Shown here: piece by piece, positions 42,467 through 51,630 of the stretch | How positions within the stretch are numbered: the stretch's first letter is position 1 | Layout of the letters: each line of letters starts with the position of its first letter | Source: Chryseobacterium paridis | GTDB taxonomy: Bacteria; Bacteroidota; Bacteroidia; Flavobacteriales; Weeksellaceae | Direction: 5' to 3' | Assembly: GCF_016595215.1 (NCBI RefSeq) | Contig: NZ_JAENHK010000010.1 | Coordinates: 1,721,390-1,785,389 of the forward strand | DNA: 64,000 nucleotides | Made by a program: the position numbers and the translations under genes | The notes under the pieces: generated by a model | The model's input: the letters and a program-made list of their open reading frames with translations, nothing else | Databases searched by the model: none | What the model was told of the DNA's origin: nothing

Positions 42467-42850
42467 CTATTCACTCCGCTTTACGGGTTGCAGGTTTTCA
42501 TATTCTTCCGCAGTGAAGAGTTTATAATGAACTTTAAATGTTTTTCCTAATGGGGTTTCAAGAGAAAAACCACCTGGACCAAAACCATCTGTCACATCTA
42601 AAGTAAAATGGGAATATTTCCAATATTCAAACAGATCACGATCAATCCAGAATTCATGTCCATTGATTGTCCCAATCATAGCATCATTCATTCTTGGAAA
42701 GAATCCCCCTTTTTCAAAACACTGTGGTTGGGTTCCTTCACAACATCCTCCAGCTTGATAGAACATCAAATCGCCATATTTTTTTTCCAACTCCCAGATC
42801 ACTTCTAATGCTTTTTCGGTAGCAGATAGTCTGGATATTTTTGTTTCCAT
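42467..42850 (-). CDS. DUF779 protein
   Basis: 127 residues. The conserved DUF779 core is present: LMFYQAGGCCEGTQPQCF (about 28-45), the double Cys, then GTINGHEFWIDRDLFEYW and FGPGGFSLETPLGK. The Cys/His content hints at metal or cofactor binding, but no function is established. DUF779 genes usually sit beside aldehyde dehydrogenases, as here (43099-44628, same strand), and so probably serve the same aldehyde/ethanol pathway. A terminator hairpin and a short GC-rich ORF lie between the two. Confidence 0.85.
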   Translation of the reverse strand: METKISRLSATEKALEVIWELEKKYGDLMFYQAGGCCEGTQPQCFEKGGFFPRMNDAMIGTINGHEFWIDRDLFEYWKYSHFTLDVTDGFGPGGFSLETPLGKTFKVHYKLFTAEEYENLQPVKRSE

Positions 42851-42933
42851 TTCATTTAGTTTTAGTTAATCAAAGATGTAATTCTCTTATGTTTTTAAAA
42901 TAGAAGAGAATTAAAAAAGACTTCTTATCATTT

Positions 42934-42963
42934 AAAAAAACCTGACAAAACAATTGTGTCAGG
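42934..42963 (-). terminator. terminator downstream of aldehyde dehydrogenase
   Basis: On the minus strand CCTGACA (42957-42963) pairs with TGTCAGG (42941-42947) and is followed by a run of seven T (42934-42940). It should end part of the aldehyde dehydrogenase transcript before DUF779. Confidence 0.75.
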
Positions 42964-43031
42964 CTGCATTAAACTTAAAATATTAATCAAGGGTTGTAGT
43001 ATCAATCATTTAACCATCTCATCGAATCACT

Positions 43032-43085
43032 CTAAAAGGTGACCGCTTTGCCCCACTGTTGAAGCAGGACAAGTCGGCACACCAT
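43032..43085 (-). CDS. possible 17-residue ORF of foreign composition
   Basis: ATG (43083-43085) to TAG (43032-43034) on the minus strand encodes MVCRLVLLQQWGKAVTF. It starts 13 nt after the aldehyde dehydrogenase stop. The 54 bp are 54 % GC by direct count, well above the surrounding DNA, with codons CTG, GTC, CGA, GCG that are rare in neighbours. No family is recognised. It could be a conserved small peptide, an RNA element or a transferred fragment. Confidence 0.3.
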   Translation of the reverse strand: MVCRLVLLQQWGKAVTF

Positions 43086-43098
43086 GGTGTTAAAAAAA

Positions 43099-44628
43099 TT
43101 AGAAGAACCCTAATTTGCTTTTGTTGTACGAGATCAACATATTTTTAGTCTGACGATAATGATCCAACATCATTTTGTGGTTTTCTCTACCAATTCCTGA
43201 CTGTTTGTATCCTCCAAAAGGTGCGCCTGCCGGATAGGAATGATATTGGTTTACCCAAACTCTTCCTGCCTGAATCTGGCGTGGAACATTGTATAACTGA
43301 TGAGCATCTCTTGTCCAAACCCCAGCTCCAAGACCATAAATGGTATCATTTGCAATTTTAATTGCTTCTTCTTCATCTTTGAAAGTCGTGAAAGCCAATA
43401 CAGGTCCAAAAATTTCTTCCTGGAAGATTCTCATCCTATTATTTCCTTTAAAAATTGTGGGTTGGATGTAATATCCACTTTCTAAACCTTCCCCTACATT
43501 ATTTACATCCCCACCCACAAGAACTTCAGCACCTTCTTCTTTTCCTAATTTAATATAGGATAAGATCTTATCTTTCTGGATCTGAGATGCCTGAGCACCC
43601 ATCATCACTGTTTTATCTAAAGGATTACCAACTTTAATAGCTTTTACTCTTTCAATTACTTTTGCTATGAATTCATCTGCAATATCTTCCTGAACCAATA
43701 ATCTGGAAGGGCAGGTACATATTTCCCCCTGATTGAGGGCAAAAAGAACAGCCCCTTCAATCGCTTTATCTAAAAATTCATCGTCTGCATCCATTACAGA
43801 ACTGAAGAAAACGTTCGGTGATTTCCCACCCAGCTCTAAAGTAACCGGGATAATATTCTCTGTTGCATACTGCATTACCAAACGTCCTGTAGCTGTAGAA
43901 CCGGTAAAAGCTGCTTTTGAGACTTTTGGATTTGTTACCAAAGCTCTTCCTAACTCTGCACCGAAACCGTTTACAATATTCACCACCCCTGCCGGTAAAA
44001 GATCACCGATAATCTCCATTAAAACCATAATAGAAATCGGAGTACTTTCTGCTGGTTTTAAAACCACACAGTTTCCGGCGGCCAATGCCGGAGCTAATTT
44101 CCAAATAGCCATCAAGAGAGGAAAATTCCATGGAATGATCTGCGCAATTACCCCCAAAGGTTCATGAACGATTAAAGAAACGGTATCTTTATCCAGTTCA
44201 TTATGAGAACCCTCTTCTGCACGGACTACTGAAGCAAAATATCTGAAATGGTCTATTGCCAAAGGTAAATCAGCAGCTAAAGTTTCTCTGACTGCCTTAC
44301 CATTATCAATTGTCTCTACTGTCGCAAGATATTCAAGATTTTGTTCTATCCGGTCAGCAATCTTATTGAGTATAATACTTCTTTCTGTTGAAGAAGTATC
44401 TTTCCAGGTTTGAAATGCTTTATGAGCGGCATCTACTGCCAATTCTAAATCTTCTTTGGATGAATGAGCCGCTTTGGTAAAATTTTTCCCATTTACAGGT
44501 GATACTACATCGAAATATTGTCCATTAACAGGAGCCGTAAACTGCCCGTTAATATAATTATCATATTTATCTTTAAATTCAGGCCACTGTAAGGTGGTTT
44601 CTGTTTTTTGTTCTGTAATTGTGCTCAT
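43099..44628 (-). CDS. NAD-dependent aldehyde dehydrogenase (acetaldehyde type)
   Basis: 509 residues, the length of ExaC/AldB-type enzymes. The active-site Glu is in LELGGKSPNVFF (about 265-276) and the Cys in ALNQGEICTCPSRLLVQ (about 300-316, with a second Cys two residues from the first). Other signatures are IPWNFPLLMAIWKLAPALAA, the AFTGSTATGR nucleotide loop, and FGGYKQSGIGRENHKMMLDH near the C-terminus. It oxidises acetaldehyde and other aldehydes to acids. It is next to DUF779 and divergent from an AraC regulator, a module typical of aldehyde or alcohol use. A short GC-rich ORF and a terminator follow its stop. Confidence 0.93.
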   Translation of the reverse strand: MSTITEQKTETTLQWPEFKDKYDNYINGQFTAPVNGQYFDVVSPVNGKNFTKAAHSSKEDLELAVDAAHKAFQTWKDTSSTERSIILNKIADRIEQNLEYLATVETIDNGKAVRETLAADLPLAIDHFRYFASVVRAEEGSHNELDKDTVSLIVHEPLGVIAQIIPWNFPLLMAIWKLAPALAAGNCVVLKPAESTPISIMVLMEIIGDLLPAGVVNIVNGFGAELGRALVTNPKVSKAAFTGSTATGRLVMQYATENIIPVTLELGGKSPNVFFSSVMDADDEFLDKAIEGAVLFALNQGEICTCPSRLLVQEDIADEFIAKVIERVKAIKVGNPLDKTVMMGAQASQIQKDKILSYIKLGKEEGAEVLVGGDVNNVGEGLESGYYIQPTIFKGNNRMRIFQEEIFGPVLAFTTFKDEEEAIKIANDTIYGLGAGVWTRDAHQLYNVPRQIQAGRVWVNQYHSYPAGAPFGGYKQSGIGRENHKMMLDHYRQTKNMLISYNKSKLGFF

Positions 44629-44806
44629 ATCTATTTTGTTTTAATTTTTCTATCCAGCCAAATTACACTTCCACAGTAATAACGAATAGCACAATCCTAT
44701 AAAAAAACTTCAAAATAGTATTCGAAAATAATTTTATTATTTTTTAACAATACCTCCATTTTATATTTTCTTATATTTGATAGAATGGGTTTAAAAATGT
44801 TTAGAA

Positions 44807-45730
44807 ATGAATGATAGTAAGTTTTTATTAAATACTCCTGAACTGAAAAAAGAAAATCAGTTAATGAGTCTGGTTGAAAATCAAACAAAATTCAATCTTA
44901 ACAACTGTGAATTCAGCATCTATGAAACCCATAAAACTGCTTTTGATGTCAAACTCCATTTTGACACGATTGCTTTCACAGCGATGCTACAGGGCAAAAA
45001 GCACATGAAGTTGGAAAACAAAACAGGATATTTTGATTATTTTCCCGGACAAAGCATATTGGTTGCTCCCGGAGAAACAATGGTGATTGATTTTCCTGAA
45101 GCAGATGAAACACCTTCACAATGTATTTCTTTAAGCCTGAATCCTGATTTTATAGAAGATTCTCTTAATCATTTAAATTACACCTTACCTAAAGTTGATG
45201 AAACTTCCCAATGGAATCTTCAACTTGATGAATACTTTCTTTTTAATAATCAATCGCTTGCTTCTGCAACTAACAATATTATGCGAATCGCTATGGATGA
45301 TAACTCCCAAAAGGATATTATGGCGGACTTTGCATTGAAAGAACTTTTGATACGATTGATGCAAACCCAAGCTAGAAGCATGGTAGAGAAAAATATTGTA
45401 AAGAATAAATCAAGAATAGGTTTCGCGGTGGATTACATTAAAAAGAATCTTCACCAGAAGCTATCCATTGACAGCATTGCTAAACTTGCTTATGTCAGCA
45501 AATCTAATTTCTTTAAAATGTTTAAAGACGAATTAGGGACCTCACCTAATGATTTTATTTTACAGGAACGAATCAACAGGGCCAAAGAATTATTGGCTAG
45601 TCAGAACAGTATTAAAGAGACAGCATACCAGACTGGTTTTTCAGATACGAATTACTTTACAAGGGTATTTAAGCAATTAGTGGGGGTAACACCAAAGAGC
45701 TATCAAAATAAGGTTATATTCTTTGAATAA
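44807..45730 (+). CDS. AraC-family transcriptional regulator
   Basis: 307 residues. The N-terminal about 190 are a beta-rich ligand-binding part (FSIYETHKTAFDVKLHFDTI; KLENKTGYFDYFPGQSILVA), and the C-terminal 100 hold two helix-turn-helices (LSIDSIAKLAYVSKSNFFKM; IKETAYQTGFSDTNYFTRVF), ending GVTPKSYQNK. It is divergent from aldehyde dehydrogenase (178 bp between), so it is the likely activator of that gene with an aldehyde signal. It has no membrane segments. The esterase gene follows at 23 bp on the same strand. Confidence 0.85.
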   Translation: MNDSKFLLNTPELKKENQLMSLVENQTKFNLNNCEFSIYETHKTAFDVKLHFDTIAFTAMLQGKKHMKLENKTGYFDYFPGQSILVAPGETMVIDFPEADETPSQCISLSLNPDFIEDSLNHLNYTLPKVDETSQWNLQLDEYFLFNNQSLASATNNIMRIAMDDNSQKDIMADFALKELLIRLMQTQARSMVEKNIVKNKSRIGFAVDYIKKNLHQKLSIDSIAKLAYVSKSNFFKMFKDELGTSPNDFILQERINRAKELLASQNSIKETAYQTGFSDTNYFTRVFKQLVGVTPKSYQNKVIFFE

Positions 45731-45753
45731 CAACCTTCCTTTAGAAATATCAA

Positions 45754-46698
45754 ATGAAACGGTTATTTGTCTTTATCATAATATTACTTTTCATAAGTAA
45801 TAACTATACTTCTCAAACTTCTATAAACAAATTTGAGTTCTCATCCGATCTGGAGCAAATTTCCTTATGGACAAAAAACAATATGCCTGATCAATTGGGT
45901 ACTAGAAAAGCGGAAATAATAACTGATAAAGGATCTGTTACTAATGTATCAAACCCAAGATTAATTATTCATCGTCCTAAAAAACCGAATGGTACGGCTA
46001 TCCTGGTTGTTAGTGGCGGTGGATACGCCCATATCGAATTAGGAAAAGAAAGTACACCAACTGCAAATTGGTTACAATCAGAGGGAGTCACTGCGTTTGA
46101 ACTAATTTATAGATTACCACAAGAAGGTTGGAAGACTACCAATGTCCCTTTTGAAGATGCTCAAAGAGCTATGCGGATGATCAGAAGTTCAGCCAAAAAT
46201 TATGGAATTGATCCACACAAAATAGGAATTTTAGGTTTCTCAGCTGGCGGGCATTTGGCTGGAATGATTGCCACACAACCTAATAAGAAGTTTTATAAAC
46301 CTATCGATTCCAAAGATTCATTATCTGCAAGACCAGATTTTGTAGGATTGATTTATCCGGTGATTTCAATGCTTCCACCGAATAATAAAACCCATGCTTT
46401 TAAAAGTATTCTTGGAGTCAATCCATCAACTTCCGAGGAGATAGAATTTTCTGTAGAAAGGCAAGCGAATGCTCATACACCACCAACCTTTTTAGCTCAA
46501 GCAATGGATGATCCTATTTCTCCTGTGGAGAATAGTATATTAATGGATAATGCATTAAAGAAAGTGAATGTTCCTGTTGAAATGCATCTGTTTCAGACTG
46601 GTGGGCATGGTTGGGGAATGGGAAAGAAAGGGAGTGAGGTTGCGGTGTGGCCGGGGATTTTTAAAGTCTGGGGAGAGAATAATGGATTTTGGAAATAA
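45754..46698 (+). CDS. secreted alpha/beta hydrolase (esterase, acetylxylan esterase-like)
   Basis: 314 residues with a signal peptide (cleavage near NNYTSQ, residue about 21). The fold is a BD-FAE-type alpha/beta hydrolase: ILVVSGGGYAHIELGKE (about 88-104, HGGG-like oxyanion region with Ser in place of His), GILGFSAGGHLAGMIA (nucleophile Ser about 166), acidic residue in AMDDPISPVENS, and His in GGHGWGMG. It probably deacetylates sugars or hydrolyses esters in the periplasm. It lies 23 bp after the AraC gene but its function need not be linked to it. Confidence 0.8.
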   Translation: MKRLFVFIIILLFISNNYTSQTSINKFEFSSDLEQISLWTKNNMPDQLGTRKAEIITDKGSVTNVSNPRLIIHRPKKPNGTAILVVSGGGYAHIELGKESTPTANWLQSEGVTAFELIYRLPQEGWKTTNVPFEDAQRAMRMIRSSAKNYGIDPHKIGILGFSAGGHLAGMIATQPNKKFYKPIDSKDSLSARPDFVGLIYPVISMLPPNNKTHAFKSILGVNPSTSEEIEFSVERQANAHTPPTFLAQAMDDPISPVENSILMDNALKKVNVPVEMHLFQTGGHGWGMGKKGSEVAVWPGIFKVWGENNGFWK

Positions 46699-46714
46699 TT
46701 ACAATAAATAAAAT

Positions 46715-46735
46715 AGCCATGTTTTGAACATGGCT
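46715..46735. terminator. bidirectional terminator
   Basis: A 9-bp stem AGCCATGTT (46715-46723) with AACATGGCT (46727-46735), loop TTG, between the convergent esterase and SusD-type genes. The T-run on either side is short. Confidence 0.7.
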
Positions 46736-46752
46736 TAATAAATATTAAAAAA

Positions 46753-48282
46753 TTAGTATCCTGGGTTTTGCTGAGCTGCTAATGTAGGGTTTACATTGGT
46801 TGTTACCAAAGGAATTGGCCAAAGAAATCTTCTATCTGTATAAGGTATCGCCTGTGTTAAAGATCCACCATAAGGTACTCCAGCCGTATAGCTAGCACTA
46901 GGAGGAAATCCATTTGGAACCTTGGCTGGAATTCCAATAGTAGGTGCTATATCATCATTAATAAGCCTGTGAATATCTGACCATCTCACCCCTTCACAAC
47001 TCAATTCAATTCTTCTCTCTATTAAAATTCCTTTTACCAGATCGGCAGAAGTAGCAAAAGAAGATGCAATATATGCTTCACTACCTGGATTAGCCAATGA
47101 CCTGTCTCTAACATCATTGAGAAGTTTAAGTGCTGCTTCCTTATTATTAAGTCTTGCATAGGCCTCAGCTGCCGCTAATTTCATCTCAGCAAAGCGAACA
47201 ATAGGTGAAGCATCTGTATAATTAGTAACATCTTTATACTTTCTTGTAAATCTTGCCCCAGACACTACGGCTGTCTCATCTCTTCTTTTATCTGTTGCTA
47301 ACCAAGCAGCGTTATTCCATAGGATAGGGCTTATAGCAATCAATGATCTCTGATTAAACTGAGAAGCCAAAGCTCCATTAACCCCAGGGTTATTAACTGC
47401 GGTATTATTTAATGAAAATATAGATTCTCTGTTCCCCAGATTGTTATTAAATACGGCAAAAGGATTAGCTTCTAAAGTATACATCGATTCCAATTTTTTA
47501 TATTCTTCTGTGACCTTTTGCCAGTCTCTCATACTTAGGTATATCCTTATTTTTATAGCAATAGCAGCACCTTTTGTCACTTTGGAAATTTTATCTATTC
47601 CTACTCTTTGTGCATTAGTAGGTAAGCTCTCTTCTGCAAAATTCAAATCAGCCAATAATTTATTATAATCTTCAGCAACCGTTTCTCTTCCTAAATTCAC
47701 CTGTTGCTCTATTGCACCTTCAGTTTCTATTCCTATTGTCCTGTAAGGAACTCCCATTGAAGCTCCATTATCTAATTGGTAAGGTCTTGAAAAATGTTTG
47801 AGAAATTCAAAATGAGTGAGTGCTCTAAAAAACAAGACCTCACCTTTATAAATATTTCCTTGTTCCTTAGAAATTACTCCATTAGTTACAGCTTTCTCTA
47901 CACCATCATTGACAAGATTAGCCCTATTAATTAACCGGTATCCATCAACCCAATAATAAACATTATTAGCTGTTGTTACATCATAATTTGATTCATATGT
48001 CAGCTGATAAAAAGCCTGGGTGTTGACTACGTCCTCCCCTCTTGCTTCATTTTGTTGAAAATAAGCTGCTCCAAATACATATCCTCTTGCAAGACCTGAG
48101 AATCTGCCAATTTGTGCTGCATTATACACTCCATTTACAGAAAGTTGTATTAACTCAGGGGTTGAAAAAGCACTAGTTGCATCAACACTATTAAAGGGTT
48201 TTGTATCTAATATTTCCTGTGAGCAAGAGTTAAGCCCGAGTACTCCAATAACCAGTATTATATATATATTTAATTTTTTCAT
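46753..48282 (-). CDS. SusD/RagB-family outer membrane lipoprotein
   Basis: 509 residues. The lipobox is GLNSCSQEILDTKPF (Cys about residue 20), the normal SusD start. The body is helical and TPR-like with family features: a SusD N-terminal part (FSTPELIQLSVNGVYNAAQI) and the C-terminal RagB region (RFAEMKLAAAEAYARLNNKE; ELSCEGVRWSDIHRLINDD; then RRFLWPIPLVTTNVNP). It is the surface lid that captures the nutrient, working with the SusC-type receptor upstream (18 bp gap, same strand). No glycosidase, sulfatase or regulator of a polysaccharide locus is adjacent, so the substrate is unknown. Confidence 0.9.
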   Translation of the reverse strand: MKKLNIYIILVIGVLGLNSCSQEILDTKPFNSVDATSAFSTPELIQLSVNGVYNAAQIGRFSGLARGYVFGAAYFQQNEARGEDVVNTQAFYQLTYESNYDVTTANNVYYWVDGYRLINRANLVNDGVEKAVTNGVISKEQGNIYKGEVLFFRALTHFEFLKHFSRPYQLDNGASMGVPYRTIGIETEGAIEQQVNLGRETVAEDYNKLLADLNFAEESLPTNAQRVGIDKISKVTKGAAIAIKIRIYLSMRDWQKVTEEYKKLESMYTLEANPFAVFNNNLGNRESIFSLNNTAVNNPGVNGALASQFNQRSLIAISPILWNNAAWLATDKRRDETAVVSGARFTRKYKDVTNYTDASPIVRFAEMKLAAAEAYARLNNKEAALKLLNDVRDRSLANPGSEAYIASSFATSADLVKGILIERRIELSCEGVRWSDIHRLINDDIAPTIGIPAKVPNGFPPSASYTAGVPYGGSLTQAIPYTDRRFLWPIPLVTTNVNPTLAAQQNPGY

Positions 48283-48300
48283 TGTATTTGTATTTGAATT

Positions 48301-51201
48301 TTATAATGTAACATTTAAACCTACTGAAAATACTCTCTGCCTTGGAACTCCGTTATAATCTATTCCATTAATTTGCATTTCGGGATCTGCTCCCGAATAT
48401 TTAGTAATAATAACAGCATTTTGTGCCTGAATATACAGTCTTAGCTTTTGAATATTTAGTTTATTCAGAAAGTCCTTATTTAAGCTATACCCTAGGGTAA
48501 TATTGTCAAATTTGATAAAATCACCTTTTTCAATAAATCTACTGTTTGATACTGAAGGCCCATTTACCCCAGGATCATTGGAGGACCATAATCTAGGTGT
48601 CCATCCATCTCCCGGATTATCCGGACTCTGCCACCTACCAAGAATTTCAGTTGAATTGTTTACAAAAAATTGGCTTAACATCTCTCTTCTTGTAATATTC
48701 ATTATATAATTTCCACCACTAAACCTTACAAGAGTACCAAAATCAAAATCACGATATCTCATTGAAAGGTTAAAAGCTCCAAAATATTTAGGAATAGTAT
48801 TTCCTAAGAGTTGATTTTGGGGTGCAGCACCTACTTCATCCATTTTAGAAGGGTTATTAGGATCAAACACAAAATAAGAATTATTTGGAATATTTAATTG
48901 TACTAACGAACCGTCTAAACGATGATAAACGGGATTACCATTAGTCGGGTTTACTCCCCAATATTTTACTCCATATAATTGATTCATAGTGTAGCCTTCC
49001 TTATGTATCCTATAATTTAGATCTATATTATTCCAGTCTGGATTAGTTGGAAATATATCTTTTCCATCATTCAGCCTAGTAATTCTGTTATTAATTAAAG
49101 AAAGGTTAGCATTAATATTAATTTCAAAATTATCATTCTTTATTGGCGAATAGTTTACTGAAAATTCCCATCCTTTATTTTTCGCAGCTCCTATATTAGC
49201 ACTGTATTCGTTATCCGGAATACCTAAAGAGGGGTCCACCGATACTTTCTGAATCATCTCGTCAATATTATTAATAAAGTAATCAACATTTATCCTCACT
49301 TTATTTTTAAACAATCCGAAATCTACACCATAATCAAACTTTTCACTTCTCTCCCATCTCAAATTATCATTTCCCATTTGAGAATATCCAATACCGTTTA
49401 AATCCCCATACTTAGATGTTCCATATAAAGATAAATAAGGATAATTTCCGATATTGCTATTACCTACTCTACCATAAGAAGCTCGCAATTTAAGATCGTT
49501 AATAACATCTTTGGCTCCTTTAAAGAAATTCTCATTGCTGACATTCCAGCCTAACGAAGCACCTGGAAAATAACCAACACGTCCTCCAACTGGAAGAGAC
49601 GAAAGATCATCTCTTCTTATTATCCCTTGGAAAAAATATCTTTTCCCAAAGTCATAATTAAATCTTGCAGCATAAGAAATTAATGCAAAATCTGTTTTAC
49701 CCCCTCCCGAAATAGGAGTACCATAAGAACCACTAATGACATTACTATTAAAAAAAGAATTGGCTAAATCTGTTCCTCCTCCAAAAAATGAACTTAGAAC
49801 TTCTTTTTGATACTCATTAACTAAGGTAACTCCTACTTTGTGTTGACCAAAGGTTTTATCAAAAGTTAGAACATTTTGGAAATTATATCTTTCAAAAGTT
49901 GAATTATTATTTTGTATTCTACCCTTACTTCCTACTCCATCACCATGAAAAGCATTATAATAAAGTAATCCTTCATTTTGGGATCTATCAGCACTTATCT
50001 GAAGTCTATAATTAAGATATGGTAAAATCTTTGCATCTGCATAGATATCTCCCAAAACTCTTAATACTTTAGATTCAAATCTATTAGTTTTTAAAACATA
50101 AAGGATGTTAGGCAAATTATTGGCGATATACTCTGTATTTTGTCCTTTCCCTACAATAGTATTACTTCCTACAACATCAATATTATAGCCAAATGGACCA
50201 TTAGAATCGTAAATAGCAGTATTAGGAAGCTGTTTTACAGCATTTGAAATAGCTCCTGAAAGTCCATTTGTAGTATTATTTAATCCTTCATAAGCTGTCC
50301 GGGTCACTCCTAAGTTAACACCAACCTTCAACCAATTATTTACTTCTTGATTCACATTAAAACGAGCTGAAAACCTTTCCATACCATTACTTAAGATAAT
50401 ACCATCTTGTTTCGTATATCCAACCGAAGCGAAATAAGATCCCTTTGCCATTCCTCCTTGAAGAGAAATATTATGATCCGTTTGAGTAGCTGTTCTTAAA
50501 ACCGCTTTTTGCCAATCTGTGTTTAAAGTATTCCCCACAGCCCATGGAGCTAACCCTCTATTACTACGTTTCTCATTAGAAATTGCAAGAAAATCTGGTG
50601 TTTGTAGTAGATTGAATCGCTTCGCAGCATCTGCAAAACCGGTATAAGTGTTATAATCTAGTTGAAACCTACCTTTTTTTCCTTTCTTTGTAGTAATAAT
50701 CATTACTCCGTTTGCCGCCCTTGATCCATAGATTGCTGCTGCTGCACCATCTTTTAGTATTTCAATACTTTCAATATCTGAAGGATTAATATCTGCAAGA
50801 GCGTTATTAGGTGCATATCCCCCGGTATCTCCAGTAAAAATTGGCATCCCATCTAAGATGATTAACGGATATGTACCCGAGTTAATCGAATTAACTCCAC
50901 GAATACTAATGTTAGGTGCTGCTCCTACAATACCTGTATTAGTGGTAACATTAACACCAGCTGCTCTTCCAGCTAATTGGGATTCAAAACTTGGAGTAAC
51001 CAAACCTGCTATTTCACTGGCTTTAACCTGCGAAACAGATGCAGTAACTTCACTTTTCTTCTGAGTTCCATATCCAACCATCACTACCTCTTCTATTTTC
51101 TGCTCTTTGGTGGCTGTATCTTTTAACACTTTTTGAGCATGCACAACTTGCCCTGTAAAGAATAAAGCTGCAGTGGTTATCATGCATAATTTTACATTCA
51201 T
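48301..51201 (-). CDS. SusC/RagA-family TonB-linked outer membrane transporter
   Basis: 966 residues from ATG 51199-51201 (MNVKLCMITTAALFFTGQVV, a signal peptide). The frame is open 19 codons further upstream without signal character. After the signal the TonB box region KEQKIEEVVMVGYGTQKKSE opens the plug. There is no carboxypeptidase-like domain before it, a short version of SusC. The plug has AAGVNVTTNTGIVGAAPNIS, INPSDIESIEILKDGAAAAI and YGSRAANGVMIITTKKGKKG. A large barrel follows, ending in FSVGLNVTL. It imports oligomers too large for porins, using TonB. Followed at 18 bp by SusD. Confidence 0.9.
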   Translation of the reverse strand: MNVKLCMITTAALFFTGQVVHAQKVLKDTATKEQKIEEVVMVGYGTQKKSEVTASVSQVKASEIAGLVTPSFESQLAGRAAGVNVTTNTGIVGAAPNISIRGVNSINSGTYPLIILDGMPIFTGDTGGYAPNNALADINPSDIESIEILKDGAAAAIYGSRAANGVMIITTKKGKKGRFQLDYNTYTGFADAAKRFNLLQTPDFLAISNEKRSNRGLAPWAVGNTLNTDWQKAVLRTATQTDHNISLQGGMAKGSYFASVGYTKQDGIILSNGMERFSARFNVNQEVNNWLKVGVNLGVTRTAYEGLNNTTNGLSGAISNAVKQLPNTAIYDSNGPFGYNIDVVGSNTIVGKGQNTEYIANNLPNILYVLKTNRFESKVLRVLGDIYADAKILPYLNYRLQISADRSQNEGLLYYNAFHGDGVGSKGRIQNNNSTFERYNFQNVLTFDKTFGQHKVGVTLVNEYQKEVLSSFFGGGTDLANSFFNSNVISGSYGTPISGGGKTDFALISYAARFNYDFGKRYFFQGIIRRDDLSSLPVGGRVGYFPGASLGWNVSNENFFKGAKDVINDLKLRASYGRVGNSNIGNYPYLSLYGTSKYGDLNGIGYSQMGNDNLRWERSEKFDYGVDFGLFKNKVRINVDYFINNIDEMIQKVSVDPSLGIPDNEYSANIGAAKNKGWEFSVNYSPIKNDNFEININANLSLINNRITRLNDGKDIFPTNPDWNNIDLNYRIHKEGYTMNQLYGVKYWGVNPTNGNPVYHRLDGSLVQLNIPNNSYFVFDPNNPSKMDEVGAAPQNQLLGNTIPKYFGAFNLSMRYRDFDFGTLVRFSGGNYIMNITRREMLSQFFVNNSTEILGRWQSPDNPGDGWTPRLWSSNDPGVNGPSVSNSRFIEKGDFIKFDNITLGYSLNKDFLNKLNIQKLRLYIQAQNAVIITKYSGADPEMQINGIDYNGVPRQRVFSVGLNVTL

Positions 51202-51630
51202 GTTTTTTTTATTTAGTATTATGGTTGTAAATATGTTAATTAATATTAACACAAACAATATATAATATATTGAAAAACAACACTTTAATAAAAATAAAAT
51301 TCATTAATGTAAAAACAATTAAAATAAATTTGTCTTAGTATTTTTTGTAAGAATTAAAAAAATCCAACCAAAAATGTATTTGGTAAAATATTTTTAAATA
51401 ATTGGTAAAAAATAAAAATATCACAATCATTACATAAATAAGCTAATCATATTAATAAATTAAATTCAAAACTCCATATAATTAAATAAAATAAATTCAA
51501 TTTTAAACAGAAACACTGCTTCCAGGAAGGTTTTTCTACAATTTGATGCCCTTTATTGGCCATTAAAAAGCAAAAAACATCTCTTTTTAGAGATGTTCTA
51601 CAAAAAATTAACATTTAATTAATAGCTTTT
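51202..51630. other. 429-bp AT-rich intergenic region
   Basis: Upstream of the SusC gene and downstream of the HMG-CoA synthase gene. It contains a 7-4-7 palindrome (TGTTAAT-TAAT-ATTAACA, 51234-51251) that may be an operator in the SusCD promoter, and a terminator at 51570-51597. The middle (about 51270-51500) is very AT-rich with no ORF or clear RNA. Confidence 0.5.
51570..51597 (-). terminator. terminator of the HMG-CoA synthase gene
   Basis: A 9-bp stem AACATCTCT (51576-51584) with AGAGATGTT (51589-51597), loop TTTT, and on the minus strand a T-run beyond the stem (51570-51577 A-rich on plus). Confidence 0.85.
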
